From Pelobates cultripes (taxonomy: Eukaryota > Chordata > Amphibia > Anura > Pelobatidae), in contig OW240916.1 of assembly GCA_933207985.1 (NCBI GenBank), forward strand, positions 300,637,561 to 300,701,560: a stretch of 64,000 nt of DNA, given 5' to 3'. Every line of letters begins with the position of its first letter. Position 1 is the first letter of the stretch. Both the position numbers and the translations under genes were made by a program. The notes below the pieces were generated by a model, which made no database searches, was not told the DNA's origin, and saw only the letters and a list, made by a program, of their open reading frames with translations. Positions 23,730 to 33,697 of this stretch are shown here, one piece after another.

Positions 23730-23870
23730 CACAAATGAATAAAGTAAAAGAGGTCCAGGCACTCCTTGGTTCAAGACAGGCACTTTATTAGGAACCACAA
23801 CAGCAACGTTTCGACCCAAAAAAGTCTTTGATATTGTATCCTATGGAAACAATGTAGTGTTTTATGGACC
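23730..23870 (-). mobile_element. PLE-like 3' tail relic
   Basis: On the minus strand a GGGTCGAAACG block is followed by CCTAATAAAGTGCCTG and AAGGAGTGCCTGG, the same order (GAAAC core, AATAAA signal, GGAGTGC box) as other PLE tails in this window. The CUGANGA part is degraded beyond recognition, so no active ribozyme is claimed. Confidence 0.4.
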
Positions 23871-23872
23871 CA

Positions 23873-23945
23873 GGACATACTTGAAAATGAGAGAAATCTC
23901 AATGTATCCTTCCTGGTAAAATATATTATAAATAAATAAATAGGA
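23873..23945 (+). mobile_element. SINE/L2-type tail, copy 1
   Basis: A ~70-bp segment beginning GACCCAGGACATACTTGAAA and ending in TAAATAAATA is repeated, with a few changes, at 27440-27530. Tetranucleotide tails of this kind are typical of L2-mobilised SINEs. Confidence 0.6.
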
Positions 23946-24021
23946 GGAGGCTTATGCCATTCTGGCAGGCACAGACAGTGACACCCTCACAGAAAGTAAC
24001 ACTATGACAGCCTTTGACATA

Positions 24022-24345
24022 GTTACATAGTTACATAGTTACATAGCTGAAAAGAGACTTGCGTCCATCAAGTTCAGCCTTCCTCAGAAATGTTGTTGCT
24101 TTTGATCCAAAAGAAGGCAAAAAACCTGGTCTGAAGCACTTCCAATTTTGCCACAAACTAGGAAAAAATTCCTTCTTGACCCCAAAATAGCAGTCAGATG
24201 TCTCCTTGGATCAAGCAGCTATTACCCCACTAATTAGAAATTATATCCCTGTATGTTATGTTTTTGTAAGTATTTATCCAATTTCAGTTTAAACATCTGT
24301 ATGGACTCTGACAAAACCACCTCTTCAGACATTGAGCCCCTAAGC
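24022..24345 (-). mobile_element. CR1-like LINE 3' end (family B)
   Basis: Starts with a threefold 8-mer TTACATAG, i.e. an 8-bp repeated LINE tail read on the minus strand, then runs through sequence such as AAGTTCAGCCTTCCTCAG. CR1-type LINEs end in 8-mer repeats. The ORF part is too degraded to name motifs. Confidence 0.55.
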
Positions 24346-27236
24346 GAGTCCTCGGGTAATGGTGCCCTACTACCATCTACAATCAGGAGCTTAACTCACC
24401 CCATAGTGCCAGATGAAAGATGTGTACCCCCAACCTTTACCGCCCCGACAATTATTCCATTAATGGCTTCACCTGGCATCATAAAAACCGAAGAGGTTTG
24501 TGAGCCAGTATGTTAGGCTATTTTTTGTTGGATTACATATTTGAGCTGATGGCTGAGTAAATCAATCTGTATGCCAGCCAGTATCTATCTGCAAATCCGG
24601 GATCACAGTTGGGTTTTTACAGTAGCAAAAACATGTTTCAGAAATGAAAGAAAATGGCACTAACCCTAGAAAAAGGTATTGTGAACAAGCTAAGTAAGAA
24701 CTGGCATAAGTACCTTATCATTAGGGTCTTTTCCCAGGTGTTATTAAGAGGGATCACCTGCTGAGATTTGTACATTTTAGCGATAATGTACTGTGTGCCC
24801 GTAGAAATGAACCATTGCTTTTCAGGCTCTACAAAATTCAGGTTTGAGTCGAGTAAAATTAAAAGGCTTGTTGCAGGGGTGGATGTAAAATTGGCCCTAA
24901 AGAGTAGCGAAACACAGTTATTTAAAATAATTTTATTTAAATGAAATGTTAAATACAGCTTTAAATGTAACCAAAAGATACTAAATGATGTGTTAAGCAG
25001 CCAGCCCAATTCACTAGAATAGCACAAGTATTCTACTACTTAAAGTGCACATCTCTTGCACATAATGACTTTGCTTACTCGTGTACAGACTTGCAATAGC
25101 AGAAGGATTAAAGTCCACCATTTTAAAAAGGAAAGCTTACTTAAATCAGTGGTACCATCCCACTGTACCAGCAGTGCTAGCAGAAAGGATATTAGAGCAA
25201 TGATACTGTACTGACTGCAATCAGATCAGACACATGTAATCTCAGTGGATTTCTCTAGCATAAAATAAAATTAAATATCAATATTGTTTTTCTTTAAATC
25301 AAAAGAATAAATAAATATATAGACTATGCAATAAGAGCATTTACATGCTGTACCAGGCTGCATTTAGCAGCCTGCTTTCTCAGAGCCAAGAACTGAATTT
25401 TTTTTTTTTTTCTAAAGTTTAAAAATCTAGAGAAAAGCCCACTGTCACCCACACATGATGGGTAAAATAAGTGCCTCTATAAAATGTATTTGTTGCCACA
25501 GTTATGTAGATAAATACAGATTAGGAATCAGCGTATAAATAAAAATACAGATTAAGAAACAAATAAACATAGTTTTAAATTATATAAGGCTACTTAAGAT
25601 TGCCCATCTCAGCTCATATATGGGGTTTCAGTTCCACCACATGGCCATATTGAGTTAAGACCACTACTCTACAGTACCCCAATACTGGTGCGTCCTATAC
25701 TAACTCCAATATGGAATTAGTGTAAGATTGTGGAAGTGATAGTGGAAGTGCTGAAAAAAAAACAAATTTTAATAATATGCTGTAAGAGCATTGTGAATAT
25801 ATATAATGCAAAATTAATGTGATCAAAAACTGCAATATTTAAAACAGAAATTAAATTAAATAAATAAATGCAGTATCAATTAAAATGATAATGCTTTGAT
25901 ATATAAACTCACATTGCAAATCACATATCTGCTAGATGAAAAAATGAAAGTGACATTAATGTCCAAAGCCCCCTCAAAGCTATACTTTTATTTGGTCACT
26001 TTGGGGAGATGAGAGGGGTGCTCATCCCAAAAGGAATCTGGGAAGGATTGTGGAAACACCCAGAACGTGCATTTTGTTTATATAATCTTAATTTGCAGAT
26101 AATATATGCATTGTAAACAAATAAAGGATTTTTAAATACATAAGAAGGTATCTTTGAAAAAAAATACATAAATAAATGTAAAAATATTAACAAGCACTTA
26201 TGGCAAGAACTAGAGATTCCGTTTACAACATGCAAGTTTCGCATACATGCTAAAAAGCTTTTCTTGCATTGATTATTGCTCAAGAAATCTCTGAACATAT
26301 TCAGATATTTTGGGAGCAGCAGAACTCTATTTAGTAATGACAGCAGATTGCGATGGACACCATTACAATGTTGCTTTGCAGATTGAGGACAGAGCTTTTA
26401 ACAGGATTTAACAAAAGAATATTCTGCAGTTCACTAAACCACTGGTTTTTAATAAACACTTATAAAATATTTTGTTATACTGCACATAATAGCTGTTATA
26501 AAATAAATATGCACGGTAAAAATGGTAGTTCACTGTTTAATAAACTTACCGAGTATTTAAGGAGGACATGTTTCTGGCATGGTGCTGGGACTTTTGAGGG
26601 ATGTTCTAACTACATTTAATTTTAAAGAAAAAAAATGTTTGTATTTTTATTTTGCAAGTGGATTATCTGTACAAGGTCATATTCTAATAACAGACTATAC
26701 AGTTTACAAGTTGTGCTCTTTATCTCACATTATGAACAGTCTTGTGATTCCATTGCACACTAAAAGTTAGATTTTGGATGAAGATTTTTTAACTTTAAAA
26801 TTCTCTTGTTACTACAGAAAATGAAGTAATACACAGAATGTATATTAATTGTGGAAGAATTCATTTATATATCTTGGTCCACTGTTCATTGATCTCTCAA
26901 GTCTCAGTCTGTTGTTCAAATAGTTTTTTCTCACGATACATTGTGAATTTATAAGCCACAACTGCATATTGCTTTGTGTAAACAAATTGAAAGCATGACA
27001 TTGTAATACGTGTATGGACATGATTATAACAAAGCTCAGATAGTTGGTTCATTAACAGACACTTTGATGCAATGTGTCTACCAACGCTATTCTGTTAAAG
27101 TGGTCACTAAATCACAAAAGCATACCCTATCTCTCAGTCATGATGCAGAGTTTTTGCTTGCAGGGATAACCAGATCTGATCCACCTGGTTATCAACAAAC
27201 GCACTCCTATCATTTAGGGAGTTAATTATATAATAC
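24346..27236. other. No recognised feature
   Basis: Nearly 2.9 kb of AT-rich DNA. Frames of 60-130 codons here (24638, 25996, 26353) have no family motif, biased composition or splice context and are treated as chance. Confidence 0.4.
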
Positions 27237-28262
27237 CCATTGAATGTGATAAGTTGGTTGTTTAGGAAAGATAGACTTGCCCTAAAAGCCTATACAGGGC
27301 TAGGACAAATTCATATAGATAGAGGTAATGTACTTCTAACTACTGAAAAAGAATATTAGTGGTCCAATATGGGAAATACTATAGTTTGTGATATTAGTAA
27401 TTGTACTTTACTGTACTGTTTATTGAAATGCAATGATTTGTGGACCCAGGACATACTTGAAAATGAGATAAATCTCAAGATATCTTTCCTGGTAAAATAT
27501 TTTATAAATAAATAATAAATAAATAAATATCAATACCTAACATGCCTTTTGAATTACTATATAATGGACATTTGCCACCTTCTCATGGTTATAAATATGT
27601 TTTTGTATGTGTTGATGAATGTACCATATTTACTTGGTTATATCCTTTGCGAAGCGCAACCTCTAATACCACGATTGCTAGTCTCACTTCTTTATTATGC
27701 ATTGGTAAACCCAAGACCATCCGCTTGGATGATGGTCCTGCATTTACTGCAAAGGAAACCATAAAACTTGGCAACTACATTTAGGTTACTTTGGGAAATC
27801 GATGCACCCAACCACCCCCAAAGTAGTGGGGTTGTGGAACGGAAAAATGCTGAGGTAAAAAGACTATTAACCAAGTTGCTAGTTGCTTGCCCCCACACAG
27901 TGGCATCTACTTATTCCCATGGTACAGATGAGCGTTAACAACATACCTGATAATACAAATGGTGAGACGCCATATGAAACGTTATATGGTGTACCTTGTA
28001 ACACATTTTTCACTAACAATCACATTTCAGCCCCAGGGAGAGCTTGAAACCATTGGTTATATTAGAAAAATGTAGGGAATTTTTCTTTCAGCCCACCACA
28101 TCATGCACCACCACCTACTTCCTACTGTTGATCAGTTTGTCCTGGAGAGGGTAACTCCAAGAACTTTTATTACAGAGAACAATCATAGCCAACAGAGAAA
28201 TGTAAGCTGTGATCATTTAAAACCTGCTAAACACTTCCAGGATGTTCACATAACCACTGACT
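27237..28262 (+). pseudogene. Decayed retroviral-type integrase (pol remnant)
   Basis: The open piece at 27542-27784 carries the integrase core: YKYVFVCVDECTIFTWLYPL with the first catalytic Asp, and later IRLDDGPAFT with the second. Scattered, out-of-frame pieces downstream to about 28262 look like the Pro-rich approach to the catalytic Glu and the C-terminal domain; upstream (27237-27430) a Cys-containing fragment may be the N-terminal zinc-binding region. Several frame changes and stops, plus a SINE tail inserted at 27440-27530, make it inactive. It is an old LTR retroelement or endogenous retrovirus; neither LTR is visible nearby. Confidence 0.65.
27428..27530 (+). mobile_element. SINE/L2-type tail, copy 2, inside the integrase remnant
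   Basis: Near match to 23873-23945 (GACCCAGGACATACTTGAAA), ending in repeated AATAAATA. It splits the integrase remnant. Confidence 0.6.
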
Positions 28263-28835
28263 GACACAATGGATACTGTTATAGAAGGAAAAAAAAAACA
28301 ACCCAGAAGATGACAGAAATGCCACGAGAATCACAGCCACGCAACAGACTGAACCATGATCTGACATCTGAACCTGCAATAGTGAAGGAGAAGGATGAAC
28401 AGACAGACGTGATACATTTACACTTAACATGGAATATATTAGAAATTAATCATAAACATCATTATCAGCAATTCTCTGGAGAAAACAGACTTTACCTCAA
28501 TTATCATATACAGTAAGAAAGAAATGCAAATATGGAAGCAAAAGGATGCTAGAAAATTGGTTGTAGTGTCTCCTTCTTACAATCTGCAGCATTATCATAA
28601 CATCAACCCTACCTGTCATTTTAAAACTGCATTGAGATGAGATTATGTTAACAACCAAGCGCACCTAAACTGAATTGGACTGCACATAATATAAGTTCTG
28701 TGAAAGTGAGGACAACCTCCAAGAACCATCTCAGGAAGAAAGACACAGCTCACAGGAAATGATTACTAATGGGATCTTCACTAGTATTTCACAAGGAACC
28801 TATTGGTGACCATAGCAAAAAAAACTGATTATCCC
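28263..28835. other. No recognised feature
   Basis: Possibly further decayed retroelement sequence; no motif supports a call. Confidence 0.3.
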
Positions 28836-29060
28836 CTTAACGCCGTTACGGCGTTCTATGCCGTCGCGGCTTTAAAGGGCTTTAAAGCCGTTGAGGCGGC
28901 ATAGAACGCCTTAACAGCTTAAGCACAGGGGAGGTGAAATCTACTTACCTCCGCCGCGATCCTCTTCTGGAGGGCTGCCCGACAGCCCAGACAGCCCTTC
29001 CACGGCAAATGAGGCCCCTGTAGCTGGCTATGGATTTGCCAGCAGGGGAAAAAAAAAATT
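28836..29060. repeat. GC-rich palindromic MITE-like sequence
   Basis: GGCGTTCTATGCCGTCGCGG near 28851 pairs with GGCGGCATAGAACGCC near 28900 around a GGCTTTAAAG core. The rest of the segment is GC-rich non-coding DNA, unlike its AT-rich surroundings. Ends and family were not determined. Confidence 0.5.
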
Positions 29061-29086
29061 AAACAGGTTTAAAATTAAAATAAAAG

Positions 29087-29148
<62 letters not shown>

Positions 29149-29151
<3 letters not shown>

Positions 29152-30702
29152 GGAGTGCAGAATTATTAGGCAAATGAGTATTTTGACCACATCATCCTCT
29201 TTATGCATGTTGTCTTACTCCAAGCTGTATAGGCTCGAAAGCCTACCACCAATTAAGCATATTAGGTGATGTGCATCTCTGTAATGAGAAGGGGTGTGGT
29301 CTAATGACATCAACACCCTATATCAGGTGTGCATAATTATTAGGCAACTTCCTTTCCTTTGGCAAAATGGGTCAAAAGAAGGACTTGACAGGCTCAGAAA
29401 AGTCAAAAATAGTGAGATATCTTGCAGAGGGATGCAGCACTCTTAAAATTGCAAAGCTTCTGAAGCGTGATCATCGAACAATCAAGCGTTTCATTCAAAA
29501 TAGTCAACAGGGTCGCAAGAAGCGTGTGGAAAAACCAAGGCGCAAAATAACTGCCCATGAACTGAGAAAAGTCAAGCGTGCAGCTGCCACGATGCCACTT
29601 GCCACCAGTTTGGCCATATTTCAGAGCTGCAACATCACTGGAGTGCCAAAAGCACAAGGTGTGCAATACTCAGAGACATGGCCAAGGTAAGAAAGGCTGA
29701 AAGACGACCACCACTGAACAAGACACACAAGCTGAAACGTCAAGACTGGGCCAAGAAATATCTCAAGACTGATTTTTCTAAGGTTTATGGACTGATGAAA
29801 TGAGAGTGAGTCTTGATGGGCCAGATGGATGGGCCCGTGGCTGGATTGGTAAAGGGCAGAGAGCTCCAGTCCGACTCAGGCGCCAGCAAGGTGGAGGTGG
29901 AGTACTGGTTTGGGCTGGTATCATCAAAGATGAGCTTGTGGGGCCTTTTCGGGTTGAGGATGGAGTCAAGCTCAACTCCCAGTCCTACTGCCAGTTCCTG
30001 GAAGACACCTTCTTCAAGCAGTGGTACAGGAAGAAGTCTGCATCCTTCAAGAAAACATGATTTTCATGCAGGACAATGCTCCATCACACGCGTCCAAGTA
30101 CTCCACAGCGTGGCTGGCAAGAAAGGGTATAAAAGAAGAAAATCTAATGACATGGCCTCCTTGTTCACCTGATCTGAGCCCCATTGAGAACCTGTAGTCC
30201 ATCATCAAATGTGAGATTTACAAGGAGGGAAAACAGTACACCTCTCTGAACAGTGTCTGGGAGGCTGTGGTTGCTGCTGCACGCAATGTTGATGGTGAAC
30301 AGATCAAAACACTGACAGAATCCATGGATGGCAGGCTTTTTGAGTGTCCTTGCAAAGAAAGGTGGCTATATTGGTCACTGATTTGTTTTGTTTTTGAATG
30401 TCAGAAATGTATATTTGTGAATGTTGAGATGTTATATTGGTTTCACTGGTAATAATAAATAATTGAAATGGGTATATATTTGTTTTTTGTTAAGTTGCCT
30501 AATAATTATGCACAGTAGTAGTCACCTGCACACACAGATATCCCCCTAACATAGCTAAAACTAAAAACAAACTAAAAACTACTTCCAAAATATTCAGCTT
30601 TGATATTAATGAGTTTTTTGGGTTCATTGAGAACATGGTTGTTGTTCAATAATAAAATTAATCCTCAAAAATACAACTTGCCTAATAATTCTGCACTCCC
30701 TG
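29149..30702 (+). mobile_element. Tc1/mariner transposon (DD37E type), copy 2
   Basis: A second, 1,554-bp copy of the 4335-5895 transposon in the opposite orientation, with the same outer ends and TA duplication (29147-29148, 30703-30704). It sits in a (TA)n run on the left and abuts a PLE tail on the right. By side-by-side reading it is very similar to copy 1 throughout, so both inserted fairly recently. Confidence 0.95.
29367..30381 (+). pseudogene. DD37E Tc1 transposase, broken copy
   Basis: Compared with the intact copy, it has a 1-base loss in a CCC run (~29646), a loss in TTTT (~29783), a loss in AAAAA (~30052), a Trp-to-TAG change at 30195-30197 and a 1-base gain in TTTT (30337-30341). 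The catalytic motifs WTDEM, MQDNAPSH and SPDLNPIENL are still readable piecewise, except that the sequence around the second and third lies in shifted frames. All four indels are in homopolymers, so sequencing error cannot be excluded; the TAG looks real. Confidence 0.92.
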
Positions 30703-30705
30703 TAT

Positions 30706-30745
30706 ATCCTGACGAAAGCTCCATGTGTGAGCTGAAACGTTGATC
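30706..30745 (+). ncRNA. Hammerhead-like motif
   Basis: CTGACGA (30709-30715) is exact; stem II AGCTC (30717-30721) pairs with GAGCT (30729-30733) around a 7-nt loop; GAAA is at 30734-30737; a GTT cleavage-type triplet follows at 30739-30741; ATC (30706-30708) can pair with GAT (30742-30744) as stem I. Stem III is essentially absent, so cleavage as a monomer is doubtful. Confidence 0.6.
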
Positions 30746-30891
30746 ACCTTTGGCAGTTGCTGAATAAAGCTAAGTTGTTTTTTTCACCTTATATGAAGTC
30801 CCTGGAGTGCTTTTCACAATTTTCTACCTATTATTTATGCCGACAAGCACCGGGCTATATACATTATTATACAGGAGTGCAAGCATTGGAC

Positions 30892-30900
<9 letters not shown>
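30706..30900 (+). mobile_element. PLE-like 3' tail with hammerhead motif
   Basis: Begins at the hammerhead-like motif and continues through GAATAAAGC (polyadenylation-type signal) and CCTGGAGTGC, the order seen in other PLE tails of this window, into a TA microsatellite (30898-30946). The Tc1 copy 2 inserted at its left edge, so the upstream part is lost or displaced to before 29148. Confidence 0.55.
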
Positions 30901-30951
<51 letters not shown>

Positions 30952-30961
30952 AGAGGGGGTT

Positions 30962-31061
30962 NNNNNNNNNNNNNNNNNNNNNNNNNNNNNNNNNNNNNNN
31001 NNNNNNNNNNNNNNNNNNNNNNNNNNNNNNNNNNNNNNNNNNNNNNNNNNNNNNNNNNNNN
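30962..31061. other. Assembly gap (100 N)
   Basis: Exactly 100 unknown bases following a TA microsatellite; likely a scaffold gap of arbitrary length. Order and orientation across it are uncertain. Confidence 1.
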
Positions 31062-31153
31062 GACACAATAGGGTAATCCCTAAATCCGGGACTGGTAGGG
31101 GGTACTTGAGGACCGGGTCTGGAACCCCTGCTCTAGTGGCTGTCTGATAGGAG

Positions 31154-31375
31154 TTAAAGGAGCACTATAGTGCCAGCAAAACAAACTCGTTTTCCTGCCA
31201 CTATAGGCTCATTAGGTCCACCCACCCTCAGGGCCCCTGTCCCGTTGGGATGAATGGGTTAAAACCCCTTCAGCCACTTACCTTTCTCCAGCGCCGGACT
31301 CCCTCTGGGCTGGAGAACTCTCCAAACCCTGTCGATGTCAGATCCGAATGTGCATGCGCACATTTAATTTGAATC
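31154..31375. mobile_element. T2-like MITE, partial
   Basis: Starts TTAAAGGAGCACTATAGTGC and shares with 17467-17918 the CCCACCCTCAGGGCCCC, AACCCCTTCAGC and ATCCGAATGTGCATGCG blocks. Its right part is replaced by the satellite array. Confidence 0.7.
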
Positions 31376-31447
31376 ATAAGAAAGAAGGTGAAAAAGATAG
31401 AAAAAGGAAAAAAAAGTGAGATAGTAAATAAAAATGTAACCACAAAT

Positions 31448-33650
31448 GGTAAAGAGGAGTGAGTGGGCAATTGGCGACCCACTCACTTGTTTCATCCCCA
31501 GGGCAAAGCATCCAAACTCCTTCAGTCCTTGGCGTGGGAAGCGGACCTCCAGAGCTCAAACACAATACCCTAGCGTTAACTGACTGCGCTGGCGGAGGTA
31601 GCAGGCGTTGCCACACCGCTGTCAGACACAGCCAGAGGGGAGAAACCAGTACCACTTTAAGAGAGATTTTAAGGTATTTGGGGATTGGGGAGAGAATGGA
31701 AGAATAAGGAGGAATGAGAAAAAAAGATGTTTTGCCACCACCAACAGCAAAATAGAAAGAAATAAAATGGTAAAGAGGAGTGAGTGGGCAATTGGCGACC
31801 CACTCACTTGTTTCATCCCCAGGGCAAAGCATCCAAACTCCTTCAGTCCTTGGCGTGGGAGCGGACCTCCAGAGCTCAAACACAATACCCTAGCGTTAAC
31901 TGACTGCGCTGGCGGAGGTAGCAGGCGTTGCCACACCGCTGTCAGACACAGCCAGAGGGGAGAAACCAGTACCACTTTAAGAGAGATTTTAAGGATTTGG
32001 GGGGGAGAGAATGGAAGAATAAGGAGGAATGAGAAAAAAAGATGTTTTGCAACCACCAACAGCAAAATAGAAAGAAATAAAATGGTAAAGAGGAGTGAGT
32101 GGGCAATTGGCGACCCACTCACTTGTTTCATCCCCAGGGCAAAGCATCCAAACTCCTTCAGTCCTTGGCGTGGGAAGCGGACCTCCAGAGCTCAAACACA
32201 ATACCCTAGCGTTAACTGACTGCACTGGCGGAGGTAGCAGGCGTTGCCACACCGCTGTCAGACACAGCCAGAGGGGAGAAACCAGTACCACTTTAAGAGA
32301 GATTTTAAGGTATTTGGGGGGGAGGAGAATAGAAGAATAAAGAGGAAAGAGAAAAAAAGATGTTTTGCAACCACCAACAGCAAAATAGAAAGAAATAAAA
32401 TGGTAAAGAGGAGTGAGTGGGCAATTGGCGACCCACTCACTTGTTTCATCCCCAGGGCAAGCATCCAAACTCCTTCAGTCCTTGGCGTGGGGAGCGGACC
32501 TCCAGAGCTCAAACACAATACCCTAGCGTTAACTGACTGCACTGGCGGAGGTAGCAGGCGTTGCCACACCGCTGTCAGACACAGCCAGAGGGGAGAAACC
32601 AGTACCACTTTAAGAGAGATTTTAAGGTATTTGGGGGGGGAGGAGAATAGAAGAATAAAGAGGAAAGAGAAAAAAAGATGTTTTGCAACCACCAACAGCA
32701 AAATAGAAAGAAATAAAATGGTAAAGAGGAGTGAGTGGGCAATTGGCGACCCACTCACTTGTTTCATCCCCAGGGCAAAGCATCCAAACTCCTTCAGTCC
32801 TTGGCGTGGGAAGCGGACCTCCAGAGCTCAAACACAATACCCTAGCGTTAACTGACTGCACTGGCGGAGGTAGCAGGCGTTGCCACACCGCTGTCAGACA
32901 CAGCCAGAGGGGAGAAACCAGTACCACTTTAAGAGAGATTTTAAGGTATTTGGGGGGGGAGGAGAATAGAAGAATAAAGAGGAATGAGAAAAAAAAGATG
33001 TTTTGCAACCACCAACAGCAAAATAGAAAGAAATAAAATGGTAAAGAGGAGTGAGTGGGCAATTGGCGACCCACTCACTTGTTTCATCCCCAGGGCAAAG
33101 CATCCAAACTCCTTCAGTCCTTGACGTGGGATGCGGACCTCCAGAGCTCAAACACAATACCCTAGCGTTAACTGACTGCGCTGGCGGAGGTAGCAGGCGT
33201 TGCCACACCGCTGTCAGACACAGCCAGAGGGGAGAAACCAGTACCACTTTAAGAGAGATTTTAAGGATTTGGGGATTGGGGAGAGAATGGAAGAATAAGG
33301 AGGAATGAGAAAAAAAGATGTTTTGCAACCACCAACAGCAAAATAGAAAGAAATAAAATGGTAAAGAGGAGTGAGTGGGCAATTGGCGACCCACTCACTT
33401 GTTTCATCCCCAGGGCAAAGCATCCAAACTCCTTCAGTCCTTGGCGTGGGATGCGGACCTCCAGAGCTCAAACACAATACCCTAGCGTTAACTGACTGCG
33501 CTGGCGGAGGTAGCAGGCATTGCCACACCGCTGTCAGACACAGCCAGAGGGGAGAAACCAGTACCACTTTAAGAGAGATTTTAAGGTATTTGGGGATTGG
33601 GGAGAGAATGGAAGAATAAGGAGGAATGAGAAATAAAATAACTATTTTGT
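31448..33650. repeat. ~318-bp satellite, seven tandem copies
   Basis: Units begin (GGTAAAGAGGAGTGAGTGGG) at 31448, 31769, 32084, 32402, 32720, 33040 and 33360, spacings 315-321 bp. Copies differ by few substitutions and by length changes in a G-rich/AAGA-rich segment. Every unit contains a perfect 9-bp hairpin, GTGAGTGGG / CCCACTCAC with a 10-nt loop. The last unit merges into the 3' flank of the hAT transposase, so the array may be a subterminal part of that element. Long frames on both strands are by-products of repetition and stop when unit lengths change. Confidence 0.9.
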
Positions 33651-33697
33651 CGCCACCAACTTTATATAATTAGAAAGAAAGTTGAGAAACCCTAAGC

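Noticed and set aside
23795..23835. Hammerhead ribozyme on the minus strand
   Set aside because: GAAAC and a possible stem II remain but the CUGANGA core is not recognisable; kept only as a PLE tail relic.
24638..25027. 129-codon minus-strand frame
   Set aside because: Hydrophobic composition reflects AT-rich codons; no family motif or start context.
31270..33619. Long open frames on both strands (up to 203 codons) across the satellite
   Set aside because: They repeat with the 318-bp units, change frame when unit length changes, and overlap antisense frames of similar size; no start context or splice support.
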